From: Osedax frankpressi
Lineage: Eukaryota > Annelida > Polychaeta > Sabellida > Siboglinidae
NCBI GenBank assembly: GCA_964035775.1
Contig: OZ038318.1
Location: forward strand, 7,841,183 to 7,905,182
Length of the DNA stretch: 64,000 nt
Direction of reading: 5' to 3'
Shown: positions 47,101 through 58,572 of the stretch, one piece after another
Numbering within the stretch: the stretch's first letter is position 1
How the letters are laid out: each line of letters opens with the position of its first letter
Made by a program: the position numbers and the translations under genes
The notes under the pieces: generated by a model
What the model was told of the DNA's origin: nothing
The model's input: only the letters and a program-made list of their open reading frames with translations
Database searches by the model: none

Positions 47101-47912
47101 GAATGCGATATAGACTTTAATTGAATGAGTTGTAGACTCTTTATTATCAATGTTATGGTCGCACCAAATATAATATCAACTACTATTAAATATCTATCCC
47201 CCGTAATAATATATATTTCCGTTAACTGACCTCTAGAGAGTCGTCCCTGTAGCCGGTGATACCCTCGTCAATACTGAGTAACACTAGCTCAACACCATAA
47301 TCATAACGCTCATTAAGCAACTTCATAGTGTAAGCGAGAACTGTGGAATCTGGAGGCGCAAGGGATTGTGGTATAATGAACACTACTGGAGATAAGAAGA
47401 TATGCGATAAGATTATTGTGTGGTGAAATATGAAGACGATCACAATGGATTAGAAAGATGAAATATTACGAATTAAAAATTGTTTTTATTAAATGTTATA
47501 TTTTGCATAACATTCAATTAACGAATAACGCATTATAAAGAACCGTGCTCGAATTATACTACAATATATGTATTGTATACCTTTCCCACCGCTTGCACCT
47601 ATAGCAACTCTGTCGCCTCGTTTGAAAATACCACCAGTTTTCACTGTATGATGAATTTCTTCTTCGAAAGCCCAATAAAAACATTCTTTGCACAGTGCAT
47701 GACCCTGAAGTTAATTAACATATGTTAGCATAATGCATAAGAATATGGTTATAATATTGAAAGAAATTCTAATTTAAATTAGAATTTATTATAGATTTTT
47801 TAAAAATTCGATATAAATTAATATTAATTTTTAAATTAATAGAAATATCTCATACTGTTTTAGGTCTTTTTAAAACTGCATTTTTGTCACATGATGTACA
47901 TTTCATAGGCAT
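41169..47912 (-). CDS. CTU1: Cytoplasmic tRNA 2-thiolation protein 1 (CTU1/NCS6), complete
   Basis: CTU1 with CTU2 thiolates the wobble uridine (to mcm5s2U) of tRNA-Lys, -Glu and -Gln, receiving sulfur from URM1. Thirteen exons: 47912-47856 (CTSC), 47704-47581 ([12 protein letters not shown], then GASGGK), 47349-47231 ([36 protein letters not shown]), 46845-46789 ([19 protein letters not shown]), 46154-46016 ([30 protein letters not shown]), 45419-45378 (HNADDIAET), 45017-44968 ([16 protein letters not shown]), 44704-44640 ([15 protein letters not shown]), 43888-43823 ([10 protein letters not shown]), 43598-43540 ([14 protein letters not shown]), 42890-42831 ([10 protein letters not shown]), 41682-41570 ([19 protein letters not shown]) and 41264-41169. 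Splice phases agree at all twelve junctions and give 348 residues, the human length. The PP-loop SGGKDST and the CxxC pairs are intact. The last exon is not conserved in my memory of the family, but ends in Cys-rich TNCLCS. An AATAAA lies inside that exon at 41181-41186. Confidence 0.96.
41506..41537. repeat. Short hairpin in CTU1 intron 12
   Basis: GTAACGACGTATC and GATACGTTGTTAC pair with one G-T mismatch around a six-base loop, 33 bases after the donor at 41569. Function unknown. Confidence 0.6.
41845..42808. repeat. 20-bp minisatellite, unit CTATACTTAAGACTACTAGA
   Basis: About 48 copies of a 20-base unit alternating between CTAGAC and CTAGCC junctions, with an interspersed variant CTATTAAGAGCACCAGC at regular intervals of about 100 bases and a shorter variant (ACTACACTTAAG) near the right end. 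It fills most of CTU1 intron 11 and begins about 23 bases after the donor of exon 42890-42831. Confidence 0.96.
44015..44590. repeat. Minisatellite of CACTACCACTACACT-type units
   Basis: Tandem ACTCACTACCACTAC units, period 15-16 with 9-base and 24-base variants. The array lies in CTU1 intron 8, about 50 bases after the donor. On the CTU1 sense strand it is C-free (GTAGTGGTAGTGAGTG), rich in both GT and AG, the opposite bias to most other intronic arrays here. Confidence 0.95.
45085..45350. repeat. Intronic duplicate element, copy B, with GATCTTTATATA tail
   Basis: About 150 bases (starting AACGGGTTAGGCCCGTTAGC and including TTAGGAGTGGTACCCAGTAG) followed by about nine copies of the 12-base unit GATCTTTATATA. 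It matches 46246-46625 almost base for base in the unique part. It lies in CTU1 intron 6. Confidence 0.9.
45642..45928. repeat. AT-rich minisatellite, unit TAATTAACTATAATAATTAA
   Basis: About 12 copies of a 24-26 base unit alternating AATTATCTATAAT and AATTAATCATAAT, in CTU1 intron 5. Confidence 0.92.
46246..46626. repeat. Intronic duplicate element, copy A, with longer GATCTTTATATA tail
   Basis: Same body as copy B at 45085-45350 (for example AACGGGTGAGGCCCGTTACC, GGTACCCAGTAGTGGGGAAT) with a few substitutions, then about 19 copies of the 12-base GATCTTTATATA unit. It lies in CTU1 intron 4, so the two copies flank exons 5 and 6. The (DLYK)n frame on the minus strand is an array product. Confidence 0.9.
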
Positions 47913-48179
47913 AATTAAATTTAATTTTATGTAATGCTAAATTTGATCGTAGTGTAATTAAACTAAATTAATTTAAAGATTTTAACTAAATTAATTTAAA
48001 TTAATTTTAAATCTACGATAATATAATTTGAAACACTATTTATTATTCTCATAATCTTTGACTGGTTACGAAAAAGTTGTTGGTAAATATCTATTCGAAA
48101 GTGCGAGAAATTTTATATAATCGATTGTAACTTTTAATTTGAATTAATTCTCTTTGTATAATATTCAAATAGCTTTATT
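47913..48179. promoter_or_regulatory. Shared CTU1/NudC head-to-head promoter region
   Basis: Only 267 bases separate the start codons of CTU1 (minus) and NudC (plus), so both 5' untranslated regions and core promoters must fit here, as in known bidirectional housekeeping promoters. The sequence is AT-rich; no individual factor site is assigned with confidence. Confidence 0.65.
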
Positions 48180-51100
48180 ATGTCTAACGAAAAATTCGAT
48201 AACATGCTTCTCGGCATGGCACAACAATGTGACGGAGGAATGAAAGAGGTAAAGTTTATATAACCACGTTATTTTAAAATAAAATTTAATAGTGTATGTG
48301 AAGTGTGCTAATATAGAAATTTCAATAATACACATTAGAAAAACAAAAAAAACATTCTGTGAATATAGTGAGTCACTGTGTTTACTGTATATCATACAAT
48401 ACGATTACAATGCGGAATTTATAACTAGTTTTAATTGATTTATTAGGTTTAAATAATTTATATAAAAAATAAAACCCATGGGTTGACATAGAACTTAATA
48501 TAGTATATTAATAAGTTTATCTATGAGATGAGCGTGACGCCATTAATATATATAAAATAAATAAATAAAATTGAAATACATTAATAAATATATTATTAAA
48601 TGTATCCATTAAAATAATAGAATACATATACCCTCATCTTTGAGTTATCTTGTTATAGGAGTCTACATTCTAGAGATTTACCAATACCCTATTAAGGTAG
48701 TTAACAAATCTACTTCAATTATCCTGATGTGGAGTTTATCCCCTATATATAAATAATAAATGAATATCATATCTTCAAAGTGATCAAAGTCATAATTGCA
48801 TATCGAACAATAGATATTGATATTATTACTTTAATATTGTAAATCATAAGTTGATTAAGCAAATACTTGGTATAATAATGGTAGTTATATTTCTCCTGGT
48901 TGTAGTTAGTTTCTATAACCCTCAAATACTCTATACTTCGTTGTTTACACTATATAGGTGACATGGTGGCATAGCATATGTAATTATTTAAGTACATCGA
49001 TATTCGTAAATAATGTTTATTCACCACGCATTGTATTATATTTATGATATGCAGGTATTTCGCTGTATTTACTAAAAGCTTTACCCCCATCTCGTTTTAC
49101 TTTTAATCAGATATTTTTTCTATCAACGAAAATCCAGTTTCCTTTTAAGTTAAATTAAAATTAATCACATGAAAAGTATACGTCCACATTTTTTAGTAAT
49201 ATAATTATAATTATATTAATGATGTTAATACGTTAAATACAATAAACTACCATATACATTTCCATCTAAAATATTCATTCGCAGATGGTCGGTATATTTT
49301 TCAATTTTTTGGCGAGAAAAACCGATTTCTTCTACGGAGGTGAAGGCAAAGCAGCCGAAAAGGTTATACCGCAAGGGAATACTTTATAGCCCTTTAAATT
49401 GTCATCGTAATTACGCATTTAATGTTGTATTCGAATATTAATTTAATGTTTAACCACAAATGCCATTTATTAACTCTCTTTAAGATGATTATGAAGAGCT
49501 TTAAAGAAAATCAAGCCATATCTCTAAAGTCCGCCGAAGTAGAAAAGAAACGAAAGGTTTGTCTTCCTGATTTGGTTTACAACCGATTAAAATGAATTTG
49601 CATTGTTATGCTTTGATTTTTATGTTAATTCTACTTTCAATTCGGTCAATATTTACGAGTTATTTGTTTTCGTATTTGAGTCGTCATTTTAATTCAAAAT
49701 GATTCTATTCTTAAAATCATAATAATATACGTAATAAGTAAATTCAATGAATATTCCATGTTTATTACAACATATATCGCAATTGCACCATACTTGATTT
49801 TGCAATGATTTAGGCCAACGTAGAAAAGAAAGCCAATGATCTGAGAATTAAAAAGGCAAAGGAACAAGAGGAGAAATATAAGAAAGTCGAAGAAGGTCTG
49901 AGACAATTGATATTTAGTTTACATACATTTTGTTATGGTATTTTCATAACTATATTTTTTATTAGGATAAATAAATATTTATTTTAATTTATACAGAATA
50001 TTTATATAATAATATATATTTCAGATTAATATTATTTATTGATTATACCATTAATCTTAATTGATTTTAACCATTTTTAAGACTGCACAATATGTTATTT
50101 TTAATATTAATATCAATCAAAATTTAAAATATTGTTAGTTTTAATATAATTTCAGTGTACATATTTATTATTAATTACATAATTATCTGAATTTTAATAT
50201 ATATTTAAAAAAATCAAAAATGATCGCAATTTTAATAAACAACACTATTGCATATTGATTTTTGATACTCATCATTTAATAATCATTTTAATAATCATTT
50301 CAACAATATTTTTCATTAGAAAATTATGTTGTTCAATGAAATAGGTTATAATGACTATTTTTTGTTTGTACGAAATAGATTTGAATTCGCTTTTATCTAT
50401 AGCTTCAAGATGTGAGCTTGAATACATAATTCCATAATATGGCATGATAGGCTTCTTTTTGTAAATAAATACTTATTTTTTAAGTTAAACATTGTCATTT
50501 CCATAAATATTTGTAATTAAATACTTTATATTTAATATACATATCAAGTTTATATTAAATACTTTATATTTAATATACATATATATTTAATATACATATA
50601 TATTTAATGGATATATTTTTATAATTTTTTAATGATTAATATATGGAATTGTTCCGATTTTGTTACGGAATTTGTGAAACGGACGATTATTTAAAAGTTA
50701 AAAATCATTATTTTTGAACTAATAAATTGAATAAATATTTATTGGAAATTATTTAAAACGGTTTTTGTAATAAGTTTTGTAATCATGACATGATAAATTA
50801 TAAAACGAATAAATAATAGTCGAATTATCTTTGATTTTAATAAATCATATCGATTACATTTTAGTAATACATTTCTAATAAAATAATCAGAACTAGACGA
50901 GTAGAATAACTATAAGTAGTATATATAGTTTGAATATATAAATTATATTATGTGGGAAATCAAATCAATAGACATTTATTATGGGTATTGATTGAAAATA
51001 ATTACTTAATTATTAAATTAAACAATATTTATATATTTATGGAATACTAGATTATATATAAATGTTATACATCTAAGATGTAATTCTAGTTTAAAATGAT

Positions 51101-51946
51101 TCGATATGAAAGGAAGTCTAGATAAGATAAAATTATTTTTTGCGAACTTTACTAAATCCCGTGCGTTGACGATATCAACATACGCATGTGACAATAACAA
51201 ATGCTTATAAATAAGCGTATTATGCATACAGATGTTTGCTGATGTAAGCCACTACAATACTATATACAAGTATCCGAGATTACCAAGGTAATCTTGGTAA
51301 TCTTGGTAAATATATATATTAAATAAGCAATTCAATAATAATAGAAAATAATTTAAACTATAATAATTATATTATAATAATAATAATTATATTTTATTTA
51401 ATATTAATAAATATTCCTTATTTATTTAATATGTCAGTAATGTCAATTGTATAGTTTATGAATATTGAATTATGATAATTAATAAACATTGCCAGATGAA
51501 CCACGCCTAACGGAGTTGACAGACGCAGAAGCCGACCAACTGCAAGCAGAAATTGACCTCGAAGTTGGTAACCGCCATCGCGAGTGATTCGAGTCGCAGG
51601 TCCTAACTCCAACCGACGAATCTACTGACCCGCGCGTCCAGTTGTCCATTTTTTTCTATGCTTCTTCTGCGTGGACTGCGTCCAAATTAGGACATTATAA
51701 TTCTGTACTTTCGCAAGCAACTCAATTCCGGGCGTCCACGTTACGTCCCAGCTCTGTTAGATATTATAATGCATATGTTTACTAGTTTATTATGGAGGCC
51801 GAGGTAGGTAGTGTAAGTACAGGCGAGTAGTTAGTAATAAGGTCATAAGTATATAAGTTAACTACGTAATAGCAATATGTTTACTTAACCTTATAATATC
51901 ATACACTTTACATTTATATAAATAAATATATATATATATATATATA

Positions 51947-51996
<50 letters not shown>

Positions 51997-54914
51997 TATA
52001 TAGATATATATGTGCCATTATAGAACGAAGAGAAGAAAAAAGCAATTATATCGGCAGCCTCTGGAGATCACACCACCTCAAAGGACAATAAGGACACAGA
52101 TGACGAGGACAAGAAGGACAAGAAGGACGTAGATGACGAAGACGAGGATGAAGATGCAAAGAACAAACTGAAACCCAACTCCGGTAACGGGGCCGACATG
52201 AAACTCTACACTTGGACACAGACTCTATCGGAACTCGAGGTGCTCAGTACACTTTGTATTATATTGTACATTGATAGTACTATTTATATTGACAGTACTC
52301 TTTGTGCTAAAAGTACTATTTATATTGAGAGTACTCTTTATGCTAAGAGTACTCTATATATTGAGAGTACTCAGTTATAGAGGCCAAGTAGTCTATTTAG
52401 TGCGGATATAATTATATCGACTATGTGGTATGATTACTACTACTATCACGGTATTCAATGTATACCAGCAGAGAGTATATTAGATCCTACTAAGTGACCT
52501 ACCCTATTTAATATGCTACCTACCTTAGTATGAATACTAGATCATTAGTTACGGTATATACTTAGTATACATTGCGTAGAGGCTAGGTTTAGCTTTAACT
52601 ACCCGCTCACCCGCGACCATACCCCGTCTCTCAGATTAGAATTCCGTTCAAAGTCGGCTTCCGGATTAAAGGAAAAGACGTCGACGTCATTATCAACAAA
52701 AAGGTTTAGCGAAAGTCTTTCTTAGTAGATTTCATTTTCTAAAAATAGCCCAAATTCATAAATCAATTGCAATCACAATAGTTAATTTACGATTCAAATA
52801 AACAAATGAAAGCCAAGCCAAGCTAAGCCACCATAAGCCTAGCCACATCAAGTCAAGCCACACCAAGCCAAGCTACCCTAAGCTAAGCCACACCAAGCCA
52901 AGCTACCCTAAGCCAAGCCAAGCCATCCTAAGCCAAGCCAAGCCACCCTAAGCTAAGCCAAGCCAAGCTAAGCCAAACCAAGCCACCCTGAGCTAAGCCA
53001 AGCCAAGCCACCCTAAGCTAAGCCACCCTAAGCCAAGCCAAGTCAAGCCAAGCCACCCTAAGCCAAGCTAAGCCAACTCATTGCATGTCTACATCACAAT
53101 TTACATTAATAATAAGTGAACTATTTAACATCAAATAGTCGTTATCCGTTGGTCTGAAAGGAAAAGAAGCTTTGCTTATGGGAGACACTCCCCATGAAAT
53201 TAAAATGGAGGAGACCACGTGGTGTATTGAGGATGGTCATATAGTCGTGATCAATGTAGAGAAGGTATTCATCTTCATATCTCTCTATCTCCCTCCCTCC
53301 CTATCCCTCTACCTCCCTCCCTTCCTCCCTCACTCACTCCCTCTCTCTATCTCCCTCCCTCCCTCACTCACTCACTCTTTCCCTCCCCCTCCCTCCTTAT
53401 CCCTCTTCCTTTGCCTCTAAATCTTATTCTCCAACTACACCTCTCTATTTCCTTATACCTCCCTCCCTCATTCACTCCCTCTCTCTCTCTCTCTCTCTCC
53501 CTCCTTCCCTCTCCCTCCCTCCCTCCCTCTCCCTCCTTATCCTCTTCCTTTGCTTCTAAATCTTACTCTCCAACTACACCTCTCTATCTCCTTATACCTC
53601 TCCCTCCCTATCCCTCTACCTCCCTCTATCTCCCTCCCTCCCTCACTCTCCCTCCCTCTCCCTCCTTATCCCTCTTCCTTTGCCTCTAAATCCTACTCTC
53701 CAACTACCCCTCTCTATCTCCTTATACCTCTACCTCTCTCTCTCCAACTCTTCATTCGTCGCATCCTCACCTCTTCTTTAGGTAAATAAAATGGAATGGT
53801 GGAGCCGAATAGTGACTTCCGAACAAGAAATGAACACGAAAAAAGTTCAACCAGAAAATTCTAAGGTTACCTCTTCAAACGCCACCATATCCCATATTAT
53901 GACATCCCACGCTACGATCTCTCACAATATGACTTAAATTGATATACTTCAGTATAATATTTTAATTTTAAAACTTTTGAAGTAACATTTTTAATAAAAT
54001 CATTTTAAAAATAAGCATATAGAATGTAATCTAGAGATTCTAAAATCGTGATGTTACCACAATTCTAAACCCCATACTCCGGCCCCATGTAATACTCGCT
54101 AAACACCCAGTTGGGAGACTTGGACGGGGAGACGCGCAGCATGGTAGAGAAGATGATGTACGACCAACGTCGCAAGGAAGCCGGATTACCCACAAGCGAC
54201 GAGCAAAAGAAACAGGACATGATGGGAAAGTGAGTGGATATTTAGGGGCGAGGACTACAAAACATGGGGCTATTCACTCGAAGATTGCAAAATAAATATG
54301 CTATCGAAATATGTAGATACCGAGGTTGGGGTAAAAAGGTTTGGGATTAAGAAAATAATGAATGATGTGGTCTTATGGTTTATCTATTGAGAGGTTAAGA
54401 GATGAAGTTAAAGTAGTAATGCCAAGGAGTTGAGTTGTGTTGGCATATCTATTGAGAGGTGAAATAGTGGGTTAAGGTAATAATGCTAAATAGTTAAAGG
54501 GGTTAGATTAAGGAGATTGGGTTTAAAGTTATATTTGCATTCCTATTTTCATCTCTTAACTATCAATAATATTTGTTATTCTATATATTTAATTTTTTTT
54601 TAAATTTCATTAATCCTTGATATTCTTTAAAATTATTGTCCTCCGAATGATTTGGTCGTAAATTATAATCCTCGAGCTTTGTTAGCTTTAATTACCAACC
54701 CTTATAATTAACTTCTTATATACTGCATTTCTTTTAGTTCTCTATACAATCAATTCCAATTCCCAATCTTTTACACTAATCACTTCCTAATATCCCAACT
54801 ACATAAATAATCCCTTCCTAATATCCCAACTACACAAATTGACTAATCCATTTTAATTTCAGGTTCATGGAACAGCACCCTGAAATGGATTTTTCAAAAT
54901 GTAAATTTTCATAG
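48180..54914 (+). CDS. nudC: Nuclear migration protein NudC, complete
   Basis: NudC is an Hsp90 co-chaperone that stabilises LIS1 and the dynein motor; it acts in the cytoplasm and at mitotic structures. Eleven exons: 48180-48248 ([11 protein letters not shown]), 49285-49362 ([19 protein letters not shown]), 49485-49556, 49814-49895 (Lys/Glu-rich coiled coil), 51496-51563 ([17 protein letters not shown]), 52024-52239 (acidic linker, then [10 protein letters not shown] and [11 protein letters not shown]), 52635-52703 ([16 protein letters not shown]), 53139-53264 ([23 protein letters not shown]), 53782-53865 ([13 protein letters not shown]), 54111-54229 ([18 protein letters not shown] region) and 54863-54914 ([12 protein letters not shown], stop). 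Phases agree at all ten junctions; total 344 residues against 331 in human. The CS (p23-like) domain spans the end of exon 6 to exon 9. An AATAAA at 55053-55058 is the likely polyadenylation signal. Introns 7 and 8 carry private tandem arrays. Confidence 0.97.
51925..52010. repeat. (TA)n microsatellite before NudC exon 6
   Basis: TA dinucleotide run interrupted by TTAATATA, ending about 15 bases before the acceptor at 52023. Confidence 0.93.
52255..52378. repeat. Minisatellite, about 18-22 bp unit GAGAGTACTCTTTATATT
   Basis: Five to six copies of a unit alternating TGATAGTACT, GACAGTACT, AAAAGTACT and GAGAGTACT with a TATATT spacer, in NudC intron 6 directly after the donor. AGTACT is palindromic. 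Confidence 0.8.
52805..53075. repeat. Minisatellite of AAGCCAAGCCACCCT units
   Basis: AAGCCAAGCC blocks alternate with ACCCTAAGCT blocks, basic period 5 bases (AAGCC), composite 20-25 bases. It fills most of NudC intron 7 and is GT-free on the sense strand. Confidence 0.93.
53275..53752. repeat. CT-rich low-complexity array
   Basis: CTCCCTCCCT-type tract in NudC intron 8, built of about three copies of a larger block of 130-150 bases that includes TTTGCCTCTAAATC and CTCCAACTACACCTCTCTAT. Nearly G-free on the sense strand and ending close to the acceptor at 53781. Confidence 0.94.
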
Positions 54915-55097
54915 AATCTTCAATTAAATGATGTGTTAATGTTATCGATTGTGTACTGTTAAACATATGAATTCATTGCATATTTTTATAGATTTCTATC
55001 GCACAATATATATTAAAATATGAAATATCATGTATACAAATATTTTATAGTAAATAAAAAACTGATACCAATAATAATATTTGAATTCTATTCGTAA

Positions 55098-55207
55098 AGG
55101 GGCTTTCACCAAGAGCTTCTTACAGTTTTGTATGCGGTGTTAAGCCCTGTTTACGTGATGTAAAATATTGACCATATAACGGCGTAAATCTCTCTGTGAA
55201 TGCCCCT
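55098..55207. mobile_element. Short MITE, PIF/Harbinger-like by ends
   Basis: 110-bp element with inverted ends: AGGGGCTTTCACCAAGAG at the left and CTCTCTGTGAATGCCCCT at the right, imperfect over about 18 bases, flanked on both sides by TAA. A 3-bp TAA/TTA target duplication with GGGGC-type ends is characteristic of PIF/Harbinger elements. No transposase is encoded. Only one copy is seen in the window, so the family assignment is an inference. Confidence 0.5.
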
Positions 55208-56531
55208 TAAGTCAACAATTTAAATAATATTTGAAATATTTCTAATAGCTGTAACTAAGTTACTCTGTATATAAGACCATTTTAGTTTAACTTTATTAGA
55301 TATTGTTAATAAATAAACAAAAATGTTGATTATTATTATTAACGTGATAAAGTAAATTTGTGTATTTCACATCTTTATTCAAATAGTACATGCAACAAAG
55401 AATGGTCGACTATATTTCTTTTATCATAAAACTCTAATGATTATAAATTTGTATTTAAAATATAGGGAACATGTATTGCAATAAATCTTATTTATTATAT
55501 TAGAATAACCGTCATCTTCATTTTATTCAAAGGCTAAATAACTATAATTTCATATCTCGCCTGTTTGTTTTTCCCGAACCACCAGCGATTTAAAGTGGAC
55601 CATTTTGATCTGACTAACTTTATAAAATTTGAAACAATAGATAATACTTATTATGCGTAAACTTGATTTTTTAATACGTATATAGTTTATATATATAATA
55701 TATACATAAACACTATATTTGCATATTTTATTATTATAGGAAATAATTTATTTATTATTTTATTCCGATCACACACAAAAATCTCTACAATTAAACTATT
55801 TATCAATATATTAATGTAAATAGATATCAATACTATATTTAAGATATATTAATGTAAATAGATATCAATACTATATTTAAGATATATTATATGTAAATAC
55901 AATGAAATGTATGTTAAAATGTATATTTATTGTAATTTATTGATTTTGTAAATAAATTAATAAATAAACTTACATTTTAATTGAATTGAATCTTATAGTA
56001 TAATATATTTTTCTTTGTTATTTTTTAAATATATAATGAATTATAATTCTTTCATATTTATCAACAATTTATCTAATTAATATTAATTTATATATCAATG
56101 ACGACCTTGTTATTCATTGTTAAACATTGTAAATTATTGTCCCTCATCGTTTCCTGTACTAGTTACATTCCGTTTGCCTTGTTACATAATAGTTCAAATA
56201 TATGATTTCCTTTTTATGTCTTATCGAATCACATCTATACATCCGCGCAATTTAACAATGCCTGTACAAGTAGAATATGGTCATTTGTGACAATAATTCT
56301 GAGAATGACACTTGCGCCAATATCCAGGATAGGTATAATTGGTAACTTTTCAGAAGACTTTTTAGAGGTTGTTTACTGAAATTCAATTTTTGCATTTCGC
56401 AAATATTAAATAATAGTTTACAAAAAACTCAATATTAATTTGAACAAATAACAAAGATCATTAAATAAGTAATTAACCAGTAAATGTTTATAAATATGTA
56501 TGCAAATTTCACTGGGATTATTGGCATTTCC

Positions 56532-56566
56532 AAAGTGTCCACGCTGGTTTCGAAGGTGGACACTTT
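56532..56566. repeat. Perfect 11-bp stem hairpin
   Basis: AAAGTGTCCAC and GTGGACACTTT are perfect inverse complements around a 13-base loop GCTGGTTTCGAAG. It stands isolated in AT-rich DNA. Function unknown. Confidence 0.7.
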
Positions 56567-56885
56567 AAAAGATAATTCTAGTGCTAAATCATTATATAAG
56601 AGAAGAAATTGATTCCCTAAATAAATAAAATTATTACAGGGTTTATTACAAATTAGATTAACATATTTATAAACCTAAATTTGAATATATGCAAAATTAA
56701 ATGACACAGCTTTAAAGGCGTAGATCAAATGATATTTCTATCATTTTTAATATAGATCTATATTATTTAGAGGATATCTGCTCTCAATCATAATTGATAT
56801 AAATAAAATGTCACTCGATACAACAACGCAACTTATTATTTATACGTTTATTTTGTTCACGTATGAAATTCGTCAACGGCAACAA

Positions 56886-57468
56886 TTATATACGACGCAG
56901 GTTCTTGTCCACGAGGAAATCGGGTGCAACGACGTCATTTGTTGCTATGTTCAAGCTCTTCATTCCTAGCGGAATATAAAACAAATGGAAACAAACCAAC
57001 TATAATAAATTTCTTTGTTACGATATTTACGTAATCGTTTGCAATAAGAGTTAATAATAATTGACCAATTACATACAATAGAGTCGCAGTAAAAACATTA
57101 AATAGTAACAAAAGGAGGATTTACAGATTAATAAAGTCATTAAAATATAATGTTGTTTATTAATAATATAATATTAAGACCCATAAGCTAGAATTATTAA
57201 AATTACAGTAAATGATACAATGGATATAATTGTATTCTTTAATAGAAGAATACATAACGTACATGTGACCGCAGTGAGACTAGTACACTAACAGCAGAAC
57301 ACATTTCACTACTAGAATTACAAACAAACACTCTACACGTACGTAAAATAACCAACAATTCTCTACTCGCGTGCCTAAATATGGATATTTTCAATGAGGA
57401 CGTACCTGCAGCAATTGCAATTTGCGACGAAGTTGACGTTTGTTTAACACGTCCGTTGATCCGCTCAT
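56886..57468 (-). CDS. Possible small two-exon gene, 44 residues, unidentified
   Basis: First exon 57468-57406: ATG followed by SGSTDVLNKRQLRRKLQLLQ, ending at a consensus donor (CAG followed by GTACGT). Last exon 56957-56886: SLNIATNDVVAPDF then LVDKNLRRI and TAA, with an AATAAA on the minus strand at 56847-56852, about 35 bases after the stop. Both segments are clearly less AT-rich than their surroundings. Joining them in phase 0 needs the acceptor ATGAAG at 56958, which is weaker than CGCTAG at 56966; the latter does not fit the frame of the first exon. A further exon between them, or two separate genes, is therefore possible. No family is recognised. The first exon looks helical and basic. 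Confidence 0.5.
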
Positions 57469-57784
57469 AATTCTCGACGTTCTTTTCTCTGTCTGTTTAC
57501 GATTACGCGGATGAAAGTTTAGTTAAAGTTGCCGATAGAGTTATTGCCTAGGATAGGGATTGCGTATTGCTGAAACTATAAACTATAATGCGTTTGATTT
57601 GATTGTACGTATTCGGTGGAATCCTTTCTTCGAAATATAAATTTATGAGCCGGTGAAATGATTCACCACTCAATTTATTTAGTTAAAATATATTTTTTAG
57701 TCTGATAAGATAATCGAAGTAACAACCTACATCTAGTCTACCTAGTTTATACTTTAGCAATGATAAAGATATATTGAATATATA

Positions 57785-58572
57785 GATGAAGTAATAGGTG
57801 ATGTTGTTATAGATGATATTATAGGTGATGTTGTTGATGATATTATAGATGATGTTATAGATGTTATTATAGATGATGTTATAGATGATGTTATAGATGT
57901 TATTATAGATGTTGTTATAGATGTTGTTATAGGTGATGTTATAGATGTTATTATAGATGTTATTATAGATGATGTTGTTGATGATATTATAGATGATGTT
58001 ATAGATGTTGTTATAGATGATGTTATAGATGATATTATAGATGTTGTTATAGATGATGTTATAGATGTTGTTATAGATGATGTTATAGATGATGTTATAG
58101 ATGATGTTATAGATGATGTTATATATGATGTTATAGATGATGTTATAGATGATATTATAGATGTTGTTATAGATGTTGTTATAGATGAAGTTATAGATGT
58201 GTTATAGATGTTGTTATAGATGTTATTATAGATGATGTTATTGATGATATTATAGATGATGTTATAGATGTTGTTATAGATGATATTATAGATGTTGTTA
58301 TAGATGTTGTTATAGATGAAGTTATAGATGTGTTATAGATGTTGTTATAGATGATATTATAGATGTTGTTATAGATGATGTTATAGATGATGTTATATAT
58401 GATGTTATAGATGATGTTATAGATGATATTATAGATGTTGTTATAGATGTTGTTATAGATGAAGTTATAGATGATGTTATAGATGTTATTATAGATGATG
58501 TTATTGATGATATTATAGATGATATTATAGATGTTATTATAGATGATGTTATAGATGATATTATAGATGATG
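57785..58572. repeat. 12-bp minisatellite, unit GTTATAGATGAT
   Basis: About 65 copies of a 12-base unit with variants at the last triplet (GAT/GTT) and first triplet (GTT/ATT), plus a 9-base slip at GATGTGTTATAG that occurs twice (near 58195 and 58328). Blocks of about 130 bases are duplicated (58140-58240 versus 58270-58350). Ile/Thr/Ser and Asn/Ile/Tyr open frames on the minus strand come from the period. Confidence 0.96.

Larger units (their letters stand above)
54915..56885. other. AT-rich intergenic region with a possible MITE and a hairpin
   Basis: No firm exon. A duplicated block (TTAATGTAAATAGATATCAA and onward, about 45 bases x 2) lies at 55808-55890. A minus-strand ATG with a good context near 55607 opens only 17 codons and is not called. 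Confidence 0.4.

Noticed and set aside
55555-55640. Short frames on both strands around a GC-richer stretch (minus ATG in good context)
   Set aside because: Only 17 codons from the ATG and no donor; could be an untranslated exon but nothing proves it.
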